Assembly (NCBI RefSeq): GCF_022352215.1
Contig: NZ_JAKRWF010000001.1
Span: 1,984,001-2,048,000, forward strand
Direction: 5' to 3'
DNA length: 64,000 nt
DNA from: Flavihumibacter cheonanensis
Lineage (GTDB): Bacteria > Bacteroidota > Bacteroidia > Chitinophagales > Chitinophagaceae
Shown here: positions 1-7,794 of the stretch, piece by piece
How positions within the stretch are numbered: the first letter of the stretch is position 1
Layout of the letters: every line of letters starts with the position of its first letter
The notes under the pieces: model-generated
What the model was told of the DNA's origin: nothing
What the model saw: only the letters and a program-made list of their open reading frames with translations
Database searches by the model: none
Position numbers and translations under genes: made by a program

Positions 1-150
1 ACCAGAAAAAAGAATATCGGAGATTCTGAAGCCAAGAATTTCATTGGCTTGTTCAAATAACTTTTTAGCAAAGGCACTGTTTTCATAATGCTCTTTACCC
101 ATCCCCGGAAACTGAGATCCCTGTCCGGGAAAAACATAAGCATGCTTCAT
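1..150 (-). CDS. fabD: Malonyl-CoA:ACP transacylase FabD, N-terminal fragment cut by the window edge
   Basis: Reading leftward from the ATG at 150, 50 residues are visible before the window ends. They begin MKHAYVFPGQGSQFPGMG. The GQGSQ motif at residues 9-13 is the conserved N-terminal oxyanion-hole motif of malonyl-CoA:ACP transacylases, which load malonyl groups onto acyl carrier protein for fatty acid synthesis in the cytoplasm. The catalytic Ser and His lie outside the window. An acyltransferase domain of a larger synthase is possible, but the start right at this motif fits free-standing FabD. Confidence 0.85.
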   Translation of the reverse strand, partial: MKHAYVFPGQGSQFPGMGKEHYENSAFAKKLFEQANEILGFRISDILFSG

Positions 151-172
151 ATAGGCGGTTCTAGTTAGACCG

Positions 173-180
173 CAAAAATA
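173..180 (-). promoter_or_regulatory. Bacteroidota -7 promoter box for fabD
   Basis: The minus strand reads TATTTTTG, an exact match to TAnnTTTG. It lies 22 bp upstream of the fabD ATG and just after the stop codon of folE at 187. No convincing TTG -33 box is seen at the usual 18-21 bp spacing. Confidence 0.5.
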
Positions 181-186
181 ATCAGA

Positions 187-783
187 TCAGCTCAGTTTGG
201 AAGAAATCAATTTTGTGAACTCACTCCTGGTTTCTGACTTTTCAAATTCTCCCCAGAAAGCCGAGGTAGTAGTAACGGAGTTTTGTTTTTGCACACCCCG
301 CATCATCATACACAGGTGTTTGGCTTCAATAACAACCGCTACACCAATAGGATTCAGTGATTCTTTGATGGCATTCAGAATTTGCGAGGTCAATCTTTCC
401 TGCACCTGCAGTCTCCTGCTATATACGTCCACCACACGGGCGATCTTACTCAAACCAGTGATATAACCATTGGGGATATACGCGATATGTGCTTTACCAA
501 AAAAGGGCAACATATGGTGTTCGCACATGCTGAACAGCTCGATATCTTTCACGATAATCATCTCACTAACATCTTCATGAAATTTGGCAGATTCGAGGAT
601 GGCTTTGGCGTCCATCTGGTATCCCTGGGTAAGATATTGCATTGCTTTCGCTACCCGTTCTGGAGTTTTGAGCAACCCCTCACGTTCAGGATTTTCTCCC
701 AAAAGGGCCAACGATTCACGGTAATTTTCAATCAGTCCGGAGGTTATTTTGTCTTCGTACTGTTCAACTTTTTGATATGCCAT
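187..783 (-). CDS. folE: GTP cyclohydrolase I
   Basis: This 198-residue protein is a full-length type I GTP cyclohydrolase. It converts GTP to 7,8-dihydroneopterin triphosphate, the entry to folate, biopterin and queuosine precursors. The zinc-binding motif [10 protein letters not shown] gives Cys87 and His90, and Cys158 in [10 protein letters not shown] is the third ligand; the 68-residue His-Cys spacing equals that of the E. coli enzyme. The core [12 protein letters not shown] and QVQERLT segments are intact. The start is the ATG at 783. The pterin synthase gene lies 60 bp upstream on the same strand, so the two products probably act in sequence. Confidence 0.97.
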   Translation of the reverse strand: MAYQKVEQYEDKITSGLIENYRESLALLGENPEREGLLKTPERVAKAMQYLTQGYQMDAKAILESAKFHEDVSEMIIVKDIELFSMCEHHMLPFFGKAHIAYIPNGYITGLSKIARVVDVYSRRLQVQERLTSQILNAIKESLNPIGVAVVIEAKHLCMMMRGVQKQNSVTTTSAFWGEFEKSETRSEFTKLISSKLS

Positions 784-811
784 TACTTAGTGTTTTTGAA
801 TTTAATTTGAA

Positions 812-843
812 TGTCTGACGTCTCACGTCTGACGTCTCACCTC
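812..843 (-). repeat. GA-rich gene-end repeat, copy 1 (after the pterin synthase)
   Basis: On the minus strand the pterin synthase stop TAG runs straight into GAGGTGAGACGTCAGACGTG, and GTGAGACGTCAGAC then occurs twice in tandem. The same stop-plus-repeat junction follows spt at 19544. This is one of five intergenic copies of a purine-rich repeat whose purine strand is the sense strand of the gene just before it. Confidence 0.7.
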
Positions 844-1260
844 CTACTTCCCCGGATAATCCACAAAATTTCGTTCCGTTTCATACAGCCGGATACCCAG
901 TTCATGTTTCGGATCAATATGTGGGCGCAACAATTCGTAGATCACAATCGCAATATTTTCAGCAGTTGGATTTCTTTCTTTGAAATATGGCGTGTCGAGG
1001 TTCAGGTTGCGGTGATCAAACAATTGAAGTACTTCGCGATTAATGATATCCGACAACTGCTTCATGTCTATTACAAATCCAGTTGCGGAATCCGGCTCAC
1101 CCAGCACTTTAACCTCTAATTCATAGTTGTGACCATGAAAATGAGGATAACTGCATTTACCAAAAACCGAAAAATTCTGTGCATCGTCCCAATCAGCCCG
1201 AAACAACCTGTGTGCTGCATTAAAATGTTCCTTCCTGTAAACGGCCACTTTGTTTGACAT
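844..1260 (-). CDS. 6-pyruvoyl-tetrahydropterin synthase / QueD family protein
   Basis: This 138-residue protein belongs to the PTPS/QueD family, which acts on dihydroneopterin triphosphate, the product of the neighbouring folE. Zinc ligands are His17 (FNAAH), His42 and His44 (HFHGHNY). Cys36, the Asp82-His83 pair (DHRNLN) and Glu127 complete the active site. The spacing and the GEPDSATGFVIDM and PYF segments resemble animal 6-pyruvoyl-tetrahydropterin synthase more than short bacterial QueD (from memory, no alignment run). The ATG at 1260 is preferred; a TTG two codons upstream at 1266 is also in frame. The product could feed biopterin or queuosine synthesis, and no other gene of either route is in the window. 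Confidence 0.9.
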   Translation of the reverse strand: MSNKVAVYRKEHFNAAHRLFRADWDDAQNFSVFGKCSYPHFHGHNYELEVKVLGEPDSATGFVIDMKQLSDIINREVLQLFDHRNLNLDTPYFKERNPTAENIAIVIYELLRPHIDPKHELGIRLYETERNFVDYPGK

Positions 1261-1414
1261 CTCCAACCTGTTTAATAATTGTTGCTGGAAAGTTTAACAG
1301 AACAGAATTCAATTTGTTCAGAAATTGATAAAAAGCTGGTCTGATTGCCTTACAAAGCTAGTCATTCGGTAGGATTTATCAGGATTCCCGACATTTGCGG
1401 CAAACTATTCAGGA

Positions 1415-2071
1415 ATGCATTGTTTACTGGTTGCGGCCACTGCCGCCGAAATCACTCCTTTTACAGAACACCTGGCTCAGACAGATAAACTGATTCATAT
1501 TGATTTTGATGTGGATATCCTGATAACCGGGGTAGGCTCTGTTGCCACCACTTATGCTCTGACACGGTACCTCCAGCACAAACGTCCCGAGTTGATCATA
1601 CAGGCTGGGGTAGCCGGCAGTTTTGACCCCAAGGTTCCTACCGGGACAGTTTACGCGGTTCAGAAAGAAATCATTGCAGACATGGGAGCCGTTGAAAAAC
1701 AGGGATTTGCGAACGTATTTGAGCTGGGACTGGCAAATCCGAATGAAGCCCCGTTTAAGAGATCCTGGCTGACCAACCCGAATACTACCCTGCTGAAAAG
1801 AAGCCGGCTTAAAAAAGTGAATGCCATCACGGTGAATGAGATCTCTACTTCCAAAAAAAGAATCCAGTACTACCAGGAGGCCTACCAGCCAGCGCTTGAA
1901 TCCATGGAAGGGGCAGCTTTTCATTATGTATGCCTGCAGGAGAATATTCCTTTCATGCAACTAAGAAGCATCTCCAATACGGTTGGTGTTCGGAATAAAA
2001 AACAGTGGGATATGCCATTGGCCATTGAGGAGTTGAACAAGGTGTTGATTAGGTTGTTGGAAGCGTTGTAA
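1415..2071 (+). CDS. mqnB: Futalosine hydrolase
   Basis: This 218-residue protein has the nucleoside phosphorylase fold: GVGSVATTYAL near residue 39, GVAGS at 65-69 and the ribose-binding ESMEGAA at 162-168. It is followed directly by mqnD, which fixes it as the hydrolase that releases hypoxanthine from futalosine in the alternative menaquinone pathway, rather than an MTA/SAH nucleosidase. A near-consensus -7 box (GACATTTG) lies at 1390-1397, 17 bp before the ATG. The gene end runs into a GA-rich repeat. Confidence 0.93.
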   Translation: MHCLLVAATAAEITPFTEHLAQTDKLIHIDFDVDILITGVGSVATTYALTRYLQHKRPELIIQAGVAGSFDPKVPTGTVYAVQKEIIADMGAVEKQGFANVFELGLANPNEAPFKRSWLTNPNTTLLKRSRLKKVNAITVNEISTSKKRIQYYQEAYQPALESMEGAAFHYVCLQENIPFMQLRSISNTVGVRNKKQWDMPLAIEELNKVLIRLLEAL

Positions 2072-2190
2072 GAAGTGAGATGGTATGGAAGAGGAGACAG
2101 AGGAGACCGGAGACAAAGGAGGCATGGAAGAGGAAACAAAGGAGACAGAGGAGACAGAGGAGACAGAGGAGGCAAAGGAGACGAACCCTG
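2072..2190 (+). repeat. GA-rich gene-end repeat, copy 2 (between mqnB and mqnD)
   Basis: Directly after the mqnB stop the plus strand is almost pure purine. It has a 9-bp tandem unit close to GAGACAGAG from about 2142 to 2180 and the words GGCATGGAAGA (2121) and AGGAAACAAAGGAGA (about 2130). The first word recurs after spt (19565), the second on the minus strand of the 19950-20062 copy. No plausible coding sequence crosses it. It probably lies within the mqnB-mqnD transcript. Confidence 0.75.
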
Positions 2191-2212
2191 AAAAGACAAA
2201 GAACCTGAAAAG

Positions 2213-3019
2213 ATGAGCAATCCGATAAACATAGCATTTTCGCCCTGCCCGAATGATACTTTTATATTCGACGCACTAGTAAACGGTCAGCTTGATACCG
2301 GTGGACAACAATTTGAGGTAGTGCTGGAAGATGTACAAACCCTGAATGAATGGGCACTGGAGGGCAGGTATCCTGTTAGTAAAATAAGCTATGGAGTTTG
2401 GCCGCAGGTACAGGATCAATACAGATTACTGGATGCAGGAGGAGCGTTAGGATTTGGTGTAGGTCCCCTGCTGATTGCAAGAGAACCTATTGCGTTGGAA
2501 GACATTCACCTGAAGCGGATCGCTCTGCCAGGCAGAAACACTACCGCGCACCTGCTTTTCTCCCTGGCTTTCCCGGATGCGCAAAACAAAGACTTTGGCA
2601 TCTTTCATGAAATTGAAGAAGCCGTCTTATCCGGAAAGGCAGATGCAGGTGTTATCATTCATGAAAACCGGTTTACCTATGAAGCTAAGGGCCTGGTGAA
2701 ACTGCTCGACCTCGGCGCCTATTGGGAATCAAAATTGCAGTGCCCGGTACCACTGGGTGGTATTATCATTCGAAAAGATCTTCCAGTTGAAATGGACGAG
2801 CAATTGAACCAATGGATTCGTGCCAGTATACAATACAGTTGGTCAAACTACTCTGAACTCTCTTCCTTTGTGAAAAACAATGCCCAGGAAATGAGTGAAG
2901 AGGTGATGCGCAAACACATCAACCTCTATGTGAATGAATATTCTCTCTCTTTGGGTGATACAGGTAAAAAAGCAGTCTCTGTATTGGAAGCCACCTACGA
3001 ACGGATTGCTGCTGCATAA
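2213..3019 (+). CDS. mqnD: 1,4-dihydroxy-6-naphthoate synthase
   Basis: This 268-residue protein has the periplasmic-binding-protein-like fold of MqnD, which converts cyclic dehypoxanthine futalosine to 1,4-dihydroxy-6-naphthoate. Recognition rests on FSPCPNDTFIFDAL at residues 9-22, the KISYGVW segment, and the central DAGVIIHENRFTYE, where the His is the proposed catalytic base. It lies 141 bp after mqnB on the same strand and both serve the futalosine route. Its last 25 bp overlap the 3' end of the convergent photolyase gene. Confidence 0.95.
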   Translation: MSNPINIAFSPCPNDTFIFDALVNGQLDTGGQQFEVVLEDVQTLNEWALEGRYPVSKISYGVWPQVQDQYRLLDAGGALGFGVGPLLIAREPIALEDIHLKRIALPGRNTTAHLLFSLAFPDAQNKDFGIFHEIEEAVLSGKADAGVIIHENRFTYEAKGLVKLLDLGAYWESKLQCPVPLGGIIIRKDLPVEMDEQLNQWIRASIQYSWSNYSELSSFVKNNAQEMSEEVMRKHINLYVNEYSLSLGDTGKKAVSVLEATYERIAAA

Positions 3020-4305
3020 GTATCCAGGCAACGTTTTCTTGCCAATTCATGCTCCACAATTGGCCTTGGATAAGTTAACTCATTTATTTCCGGCACCCAT
3101 TTTCTGATATAAGCACCATCCGGGTCAAATTTCTTTGTTTGCAGATAGGGATTGAAGATCCTGAAATAAGGAGCCGCATCACAACCACTGCCCGCAGCCC
3201 ATTGCCAGCCTCCATTATTTGCAGCCAGATCAAAGTCAAGCAATTTTTTCGCAAAATAAGCTTCGCCCCAGCGCCAGTCGATCAACAGGTGTTTCGTCAG
3301 AAAAGAGGCTACAATCATACGTACCCGGTTGTGCATATAACCAGTAGTATTCAACTCCCGCATGCCAGCATCCACAATCGGATACCCTGTACGCCCCTCA
3401 CACCAGGCAGCAAATTCATTTTCATTGTTCCGCCAGTTGATCTGATCGTATTCCGGTTTGAAGGAGAGCCCCTTTCCAACCCGGGGGAAATGCCAGAGGA
3501 TCATATGGTAAAAATCCCGCCAGATCAATTCATTCAGATAGGTCTCATTGAGTTCGGTTGCCTGCTTCGCCAGTTGGCGGATACTGATGGTACCAAATCG
3601 CAGGTGTACTCCCAACCTGCTGGTTCCACGGATAGCAGGAAAATCTCGTTGCTCTGTATACTTTTTGGCAACCTTGGGATCCAGCTCTGGATCCGGAAAA
3701 GAAAATGAACCAGCTGCAAAACCGATTTCTTTGAGGCTCGGTAAGGCTCTGGGACTGCGTTTATGAAACCCATTAAAATAATTAGCAGTGGGATAGGATT
3801 TGAGGTAGAAAGCGTTCAGTTTGGCTTTCCATTTTCTTGAATAGGGCGTAAATACGGTATAAGGTTTGCCATCATCCTTCACCACTTCCTCCTTTTCAAA
3901 AATCACCTGGTCTTTGAAGGTATGAAAGACGATACCCTTCTCCTTTAACATAGCTGCTATTGCCGCATCACGTTCGCCAGCATATGGTTCGTAATCATGA
4001 TTGGTGTAAACAGCTGCTATCCTATTCTCCGTGAGCAGCTGGCTAAAAACTTCCATCGGTTTTCCATGGCGCACATCCAGGCTGGATTTCAGTTTCAACA
4101 ATTGAGCCTGGATTTGTTCCAGGGCCTGATGAATAAACAAAACCCTTTTATCGGTTTTATCTTCCAGGTCATCCAGGATATTCGAATCAAAAATGAATAT
4201 AGGCTGAACCGGCAATCCAGAACGTAGGGCATGATACAAACCGGCATTGTCCTCCAGACGGAGATCCCTGCGAAACCAGAAAATTGCGATGTTGCCTGCA
4301 GCCAT
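2995..4305 (-). CDS. phr: Deoxyribodipyrimidine photolyase
   Basis: This 436-residue protein is a cryptochrome/photolyase, using blue light and FAD to split cyclobutane pyrimidine dimers. The N-terminal alpha/beta antenna domain starts at FWFRRDLRLEDN. The C-terminal FAD domain carries ELIWRDFYHMIL, GYPIVDAGMREL, TGYMHNRVRM, DWRWGE and NNGGWQWAAGSG, all typical of class I bacterial CPD photolyases. The length is slightly short of E. coli PhrB (472). The start is the ATG at 4305. The 3' end overlaps mqnD antisense by 25 bp, with no terminator between. Confidence 0.95.
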   Translation of the reverse strand: MAAGNIAIFWFRRDLRLEDNAGLYHALRSGLPVQPIFIFDSNILDDLEDKTDKRVLFIHQALEQIQAQLLKLKSSLDVRHGKPMEVFSQLLTENRIAAVYTNHDYEPYAGERDAAIAAMLKEKGIVFHTFKDQVIFEKEEVVKDDGKPYTVFTPYSRKWKAKLNAFYLKSYPTANYFNGFHKRSPRALPSLKEIGFAAGSFSFPDPELDPKVAKKYTEQRDFPAIRGTSRLGVHLRFGTISIRQLAKQATELNETYLNELIWRDFYHMILWHFPRVGKGLSFKPEYDQINWRNNENEFAAWCEGRTGYPIVDAGMRELNTTGYMHNRVRMIVASFLTKHLLIDWRWGEAYFAKKLLDFDLAANNGGWQWAAGSGCDAAPYFRIFNPYLQTKKFDPDGAYIRKWVPEINELTYPRPIVEHELARKRCLDTYAAAIRS

Positions 4306-4350
4306 AAATGGAATTTAGAGCATTAACAAGCAATTCTATGCTTGGTTCAA

Positions 4351-5205
4351 CTAATTTTTTGGATGAAAGAGTGGCTGGATGGCCTCCTTGTACAAGCGGG
4401 CACTGAAGCTGTTTGTATATTTCCTGTCGCCAAGGCTTCCTACCCAGCGAATGCCATAACTGGTATTGGTAAGAAAAATTTCATCTGCCTGTTGCAGATC
4501 TTCTTCGTTGATGGTTGTCTCCTGGAAAGGCAATCCTGCTTTCCTGCAATAATCCAGTATATATCTCCTCATAATGCCCAGCACCGGACCTTCGGATGCT
4601 GCAGGTGTATAGAGCACTCCATCTTTTACAAGAAAGAGATTCGCGATGGTGCAGTCGGCCACTCTTCCAAAAGCATTCAGCACCACTGCATCATTCCACT
4701 TTTCTTTTTTCACTTCAAGGGCGCCGAGTACATAGGGCAGGTAATTGTTGGACTTGGTATTGGCCAACACGTCCATTGTCTTATGTGCCGTGCGATGAAT
4801 GCCTAATACCAGGCCATTTTCATTCCATTGATGATTGGCTGGAGGTAGCGACCAACACTGGATTACATGATGGGGAAAATGACTAACCGTATCATATAAT
4901 CCTCCATTTCCGCGAAAAATCATGAGGCGGATCCTTGCGAGGTTGCTATGCCCATTCCGATGAGCCAGTTGTAAAATTTTATCACCGAGATAGGCGGGAG
5001 TAAAATAGGAAGGACATTCAAATTGCAAGAGCGCCAGCCCTGAAAACAGTCGTTCAAAATGCCAGTCGGCCAGTTGAATGCTGCCCTTGTTGACTTTCAT
5101 TGTTTCAAACAACCCATCTCCATACCGGATAGCCCGGCTATTGGCTCCAATCAATAATTTATCATCCCGGTAAAACTGACCGTCTTCAAATAAAACCTGC
5201 GACAT
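4351..5205 (-). CDS. Class IV (PabC/IlvE-like) PLP aminotransferase or lyase
   Basis: This 284-residue protein has the fold type IV PLP enzyme layout. YGDGLFETMKV at residues 28-38 is the N-terminal signature, Lys151 in TKSNNYLP is the expected Schiff-base lysine, and CTIANLFLV plus GPVLGIMRR follow in the usual order. The length and the sequence around Lys151 fit either 4-amino-4-deoxychorismate lyase (folate synthesis, in keeping with folE nearby) or a branched-chain aminotransferase-like enzyme. Sequence alone does not settle the substrate. It lies 45 bp upstream of the photolyase gene on the same strand. Confidence 0.8.
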   Translation of the reverse strand: MSQVLFEDGQFYRDDKLLIGANSRAIRYGDGLFETMKVNKGSIQLADWHFERLFSGLALLQFECPSYFTPAYLGDKILQLAHRNGHSNLARIRLMIFRGNGGLYDTVSHFPHHVIQCWSLPPANHQWNENGLVLGIHRTAHKTMDVLANTKSNNYLPYVLGALEVKKEKWNDAVVLNAFGRVADCTIANLFLVKDGVLYTPAASEGPVLGIMRRYILDYCRKAGLPFQETTINEEDLQQADEIFLTNTSYGIRWVGSLGDRKYTNSFSARLYKEAIQPLFHPKN

Positions 5206-5239
5206 ACTTGCCCGTTTGACCGGTAAACTTACAACGCAA

Positions 5240-5389
5240 TCAGCGATGCGCTCTCATTTTGTTTTTGATGCTTAAAGAAATAACGACTGCGAGTACTAGT
5301 AACATCATCAAAAGCACACAGGCAGGCAAAATCGGATACAGCATTTTCTCGAGGGCTGCTGGTGGAGGGGTAAAAAGTAGCACTAACAT
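5240..5389 (-). CDS. Predicted 49-residue single-pass membrane peptide
   Basis: An ATG at 5389 opens a 49-codon frame ending in TGA at 5240. It starts MLVLLFTPPPAALEK. A hydrophobic helix, about residues 17-41, is followed by a basic tail (KNKMRAHR), giving a type III/N-out small membrane protein. An exact -7 box sits 18 bp upstream and no other gene explains the 287-bp gap. A shorter start at Met16 would leave just the helix and tail. No family is recognised. The gene is too short to be certain, but the promoter, helix and positive tail together make it more than a chance frame. Confidence 0.5.
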   Translation of the reverse strand: MLVLLFTPPPAALEKMLYPILPACVLLMMLLVLAVVISLSIKNKMRAHR

Positions 5390-5406
5390 GGCATAAGGTT
5401 GAAATG

Positions 5407-5414
5407 CAAACCTA
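5407..5414 (-). promoter_or_regulatory. -7 promoter box for the 49-residue membrane peptide
   Basis: The minus strand reads TAGGTTTG, an exact TAnnTTTG match, 18 bp upstream of the ATG at 5389 and downstream of the tex terminator. It may also serve the PabC-like gene and phr. Confidence 0.4.
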
Positions 5415-5442
5415 TGCCTACAATATGAACTGAACGTGAAGA

Positions 5443-5468
5443 AAAAACACCCTTTTCGGGGGTGTTTT
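5443..5468 (-). terminator. Rho-independent terminator of tex
   Basis: AAAACACCC (5444-5452) pairs perfectly with GGGTGTTTT (5460-5468) around a 7-nt loop. On the minus strand the stem is followed by a T run, 25 bp beyond the tex stop codon. Confidence 0.8.
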
Positions 5469-5492
5469 CCCCATCACCTTAAAGTGGTATAT

Positions 5493-7742
5493 CTATTTGA
5501 ATTTTTTCTTTAATTCATTCAGTTTCGCCTGGAAATCATTCACCGGCTCAGTCCCCTTCTTCCTTTCCTCCATCCTCCTTTCTCCCATCTTCCTTTCTCC
5601 CGTCTTCCTTTCTCCCGTCTTCATCGACAAGCCAATTCGTTTCCTGGCAAGATCCACTTCCGTTACTGTTACCTTCACTTTCTGCTGCAATTTCACCACT
5701 TCAGCAGGATCACTCACATAGGTATCACTGAGTTGTGAAATATGAATCAAGCCATCCTGTTTCACACCAATATCTACAAACACTCCAAACTTGGTAATAT
5801 TGGTAATAATGCCAGGCACCACCATGCCCACTTTTACATCTTCCATTGTTTTGATACTGTCATCAAAACGAAACTCTTCAATTGGTGCGCGGGGGTCACG
5901 TCCCGGCTTTTCCAATTCCTTCAGAATATCTTCAATTGTGAATTCACCAATGGTTTCTGAAATGTATTTTTTCCTGTTGATTTGCCGGCGTAGCTCTGCT
6001 TTTTCTATCAGGTCTTTTACCTTACAATTCAGGTCCTTTGCCATGGTTTCAACAACGGGATAGGTTTCCGGATGTACGGCACTGTTATCAAGCGGATTAA
6101 CGGCTTCGCGTATACGCAAAAATCCGGCGCATTGCTCAAAGGTTTTGGGTCCCATCAGGCTAACCTTTTTCAATTCTTCCCTTGATTTAAACGGACCATT
6201 TTTTTGGCGGTACTCCACAATATTTTTTGCAAGTGTGGCACTTAATCCAGATACATACATCAGGAGATGTTTGCTGGCTGTGTTCAAATCTACACCCACA
6301 TGGTTCACGCAGCTTTCAACTACGCGATCCAGGCTTTCTTTCAAACGCGATTGGTTTACATCATGCTGGTATTGTCCCACACCAATAGATTTGGCATCAA
6401 TTTTCACTAACTCACTCAGCGGATCCAGCAAACGTCTTCCAATACTTACAGCGCCCCTAACAGTAACATCAAAATCAGGAAATTCTTCACGAGCCACTTC
6501 TGATGCAGAATAAATCGATGCACCACTTTCATTCACCTGAAATACACTCACGGGTTTACCAAAATCAATTGACCTGGCCAGCGTTTCTGTTTCTCTTCCG
6601 GCAGTTCCATTTCCAACACCTATGGCTTCAATATCATATTGCTTCACCAATTGTTTCAGGGTTTCCACAGATTTCTGCCAGTCATTCTGTGGTGGATGCG
6701 GATAGATGGTGCTGGTATGAATCAGATTACCCTGTTCATCCAGGCATACCAGTTTACAACCGGTACGAAAACCGGGATCCAATGCCAACACTCTTTTCGA
6801 CCCTAAGGGAGAAGCCAGTAATAACTGCCGCAGGTTTTCTGCAAACACCTGGATGGCTTCTTCATCTGCCGCATTCTTGGTAGTTAACCGGAATTCATTT
6901 TCAATGGAGGGCTTTAACAAGCGATCAAAACTATCCGCAATCGCGTCTCTCATTTCCCCTGCTGCTTCACTGTTGTTTTTCACAAACAATCTTTCCAGTT
7001 CAGGTATTGCAATTGCTTTTTCAACATTGATATCCATTAACAGGTAGCCTTCCTTTTCCCCTCTGCGAATTGCCAGTATCCGGTGGGAAGGACATTTGGA
7101 AAGCGGTTCAGAGAACTCAAAATAATCGCGGTATTTCTGCGCATCCGCTTCTTCTTTTTTGGAACTCAGCACGCGTGATACCAAAATGGAAGAGGATTCA
7201 AACAAAGACCGAATGGCGGTTCTTGCCTGCTGATCTTCAGCCACACGTTCCGCGATGATATCCCGGGCACCCTGTAATGCATCTTTAGCAGATTTCACCT
7301 CTTCTTTTACATAGGCCTGAGCAGCTGCTTCCGGACTGCCAGGCTGCTGTTCCCAAATCCAGTCTGCCAGGGGAGCCAGTCCTTTTTCAATAGCCTGGCT
7401 GGCTCTTGTTTTCCTTTTGGGTTTATAGGGCAGGTAAATATCTTCCAGCTCAGTAGCATTGATACAGGCTATAATTTTTTCTGATAATTCAGGTGAGAGT
7501 TTACCTTGAGATTCAATTGTTTTCAGCACAGTTTCCTTTCTCTTCTCCAGGTCTTTGAAATAGGCGATCTCTTCAACGATGGAAGTGATAACCACCTCAT
7601 CCAGGTTACCGGTTGCTTCTTTACGGTAACGAGCCATAAAAGGAACAGTGGCCCCTTCTTCCTGCAGTCCATAAACATTCACTACCTGCTTTACAGAAAG
7701 CGATAATTTCTGCGCGATTACACTAACATATTTTGGATCCAT
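5493..7742 (-). CDS. tex: Tex family S1 RNA-binding transcription accessory protein
   Basis: With the ATG at 7742 the product is 749 residues, close to the family norm. It has the Tex N-terminal helical domain (VPFMARYRKEATGNLDE), a YqgF/RNase H-like core (RVLALDPGFRTGCK), helix-hairpin-helix repeats (DLNTASKHLL, GPKTFEQCAGFLRI) and an S1 domain from about residue 633 to 707 (GIITNITKFGVFVDIG). Tex proteins bind nucleic acid and affect transcription and RNA turnover; the exact role here is unknown. A start 22 codons upstream at 7808 would overlap the hydrolase gene and lies upstream of the exact -7 box at 7762, so 7742 is preferred. The C-terminal tail holds pentapeptide KTGER-type repeats encoded by 15-bp DNA repeats. 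Confidence 0.96.
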   Translation of the reverse strand: MDPKYVSVIAQKLSLSVKQVVNVYGLQEEGATVPFMARYRKEATGNLDEVVITSIVEEIAYFKDLEKRKETVLKTIESQGKLSPELSEKIIACINATELEDIYLPYKPKRKTRASQAIEKGLAPLADWIWEQQPGSPEAAAQAYVKEEVKSAKDALQGARDIIAERVAEDQQARTAIRSLFESSSILVSRVLSSKKEEADAQKYRDYFEFSEPLSKCPSHRILAIRRGEKEGYLLMDINVEKAIAIPELERLFVKNNSEAAGEMRDAIADSFDRLLKPSIENEFRLTTKNAADEEAIQVFAENLRQLLLASPLGSKRVLALDPGFRTGCKLVCLDEQGNLIHTSTIYPHPPQNDWQKSVETLKQLVKQYDIEAIGVGNGTAGRETETLARSIDFGKPVSVFQVNESGASIYSASEVAREEFPDFDVTVRGAVSIGRRLLDPLSELVKIDAKSIGVGQYQHDVNQSRLKESLDRVVESCVNHVGVDLNTASKHLLMYVSGLSATLAKNIVEYRQKNGPFKSREELKKVSLMGPKTFEQCAGFLRIREAVNPLDNSAVHPETYPVVETMAKDLNCKVKDLIEKAELRRQINRKKYISETIGEFTIEDILKELEKPGRDPRAPIEEFRFDDSIKTMEDVKVGMVVPGIITNITKFGVFVDIGVKQDGLIHISQLSDTYVSDPAEVVKLQQKVKVTVTEVDLARKRIGLSMKTGERKTGERKMGERRMEERKKGTEPVNDFQAKLNELKKKFK
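5561..5620 (-). repeat. Four 15-bp tandem repeats inside the tex C-terminal tail
   Basis: Four 15-bp units (5606-5620, 5591-5605, 5576-5590, 5561-5575) encode KTGER, KTGER, KMGER and RMEER just after the S1 domain. The minus-strand word GATGGAGGAAAGGAAGA in the last unit is shared, 17 of 17 bases, with the intergenic GA-rich repeat after spt at 19574-19590. Confidence 0.8.
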
Positions 7743-7761
7743 AGTCACAATATTCGGACCG

Positions 7762-7769
7762 CAAATATA
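7762..7769 (-). promoter_or_regulatory. -7 promoter box for tex
   Basis: The minus strand reads TATATTTG, an exact match, 19 bp upstream of the ATG at 7742. A TTG on the same strand at 7785-7787 is a possible -33 box at a shortish 15-bp spacing. The box supports the shorter tex start. Confidence 0.6.
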
Positions 7770-7794
7770 GCCGGATGAATCATGCAAAATACAG

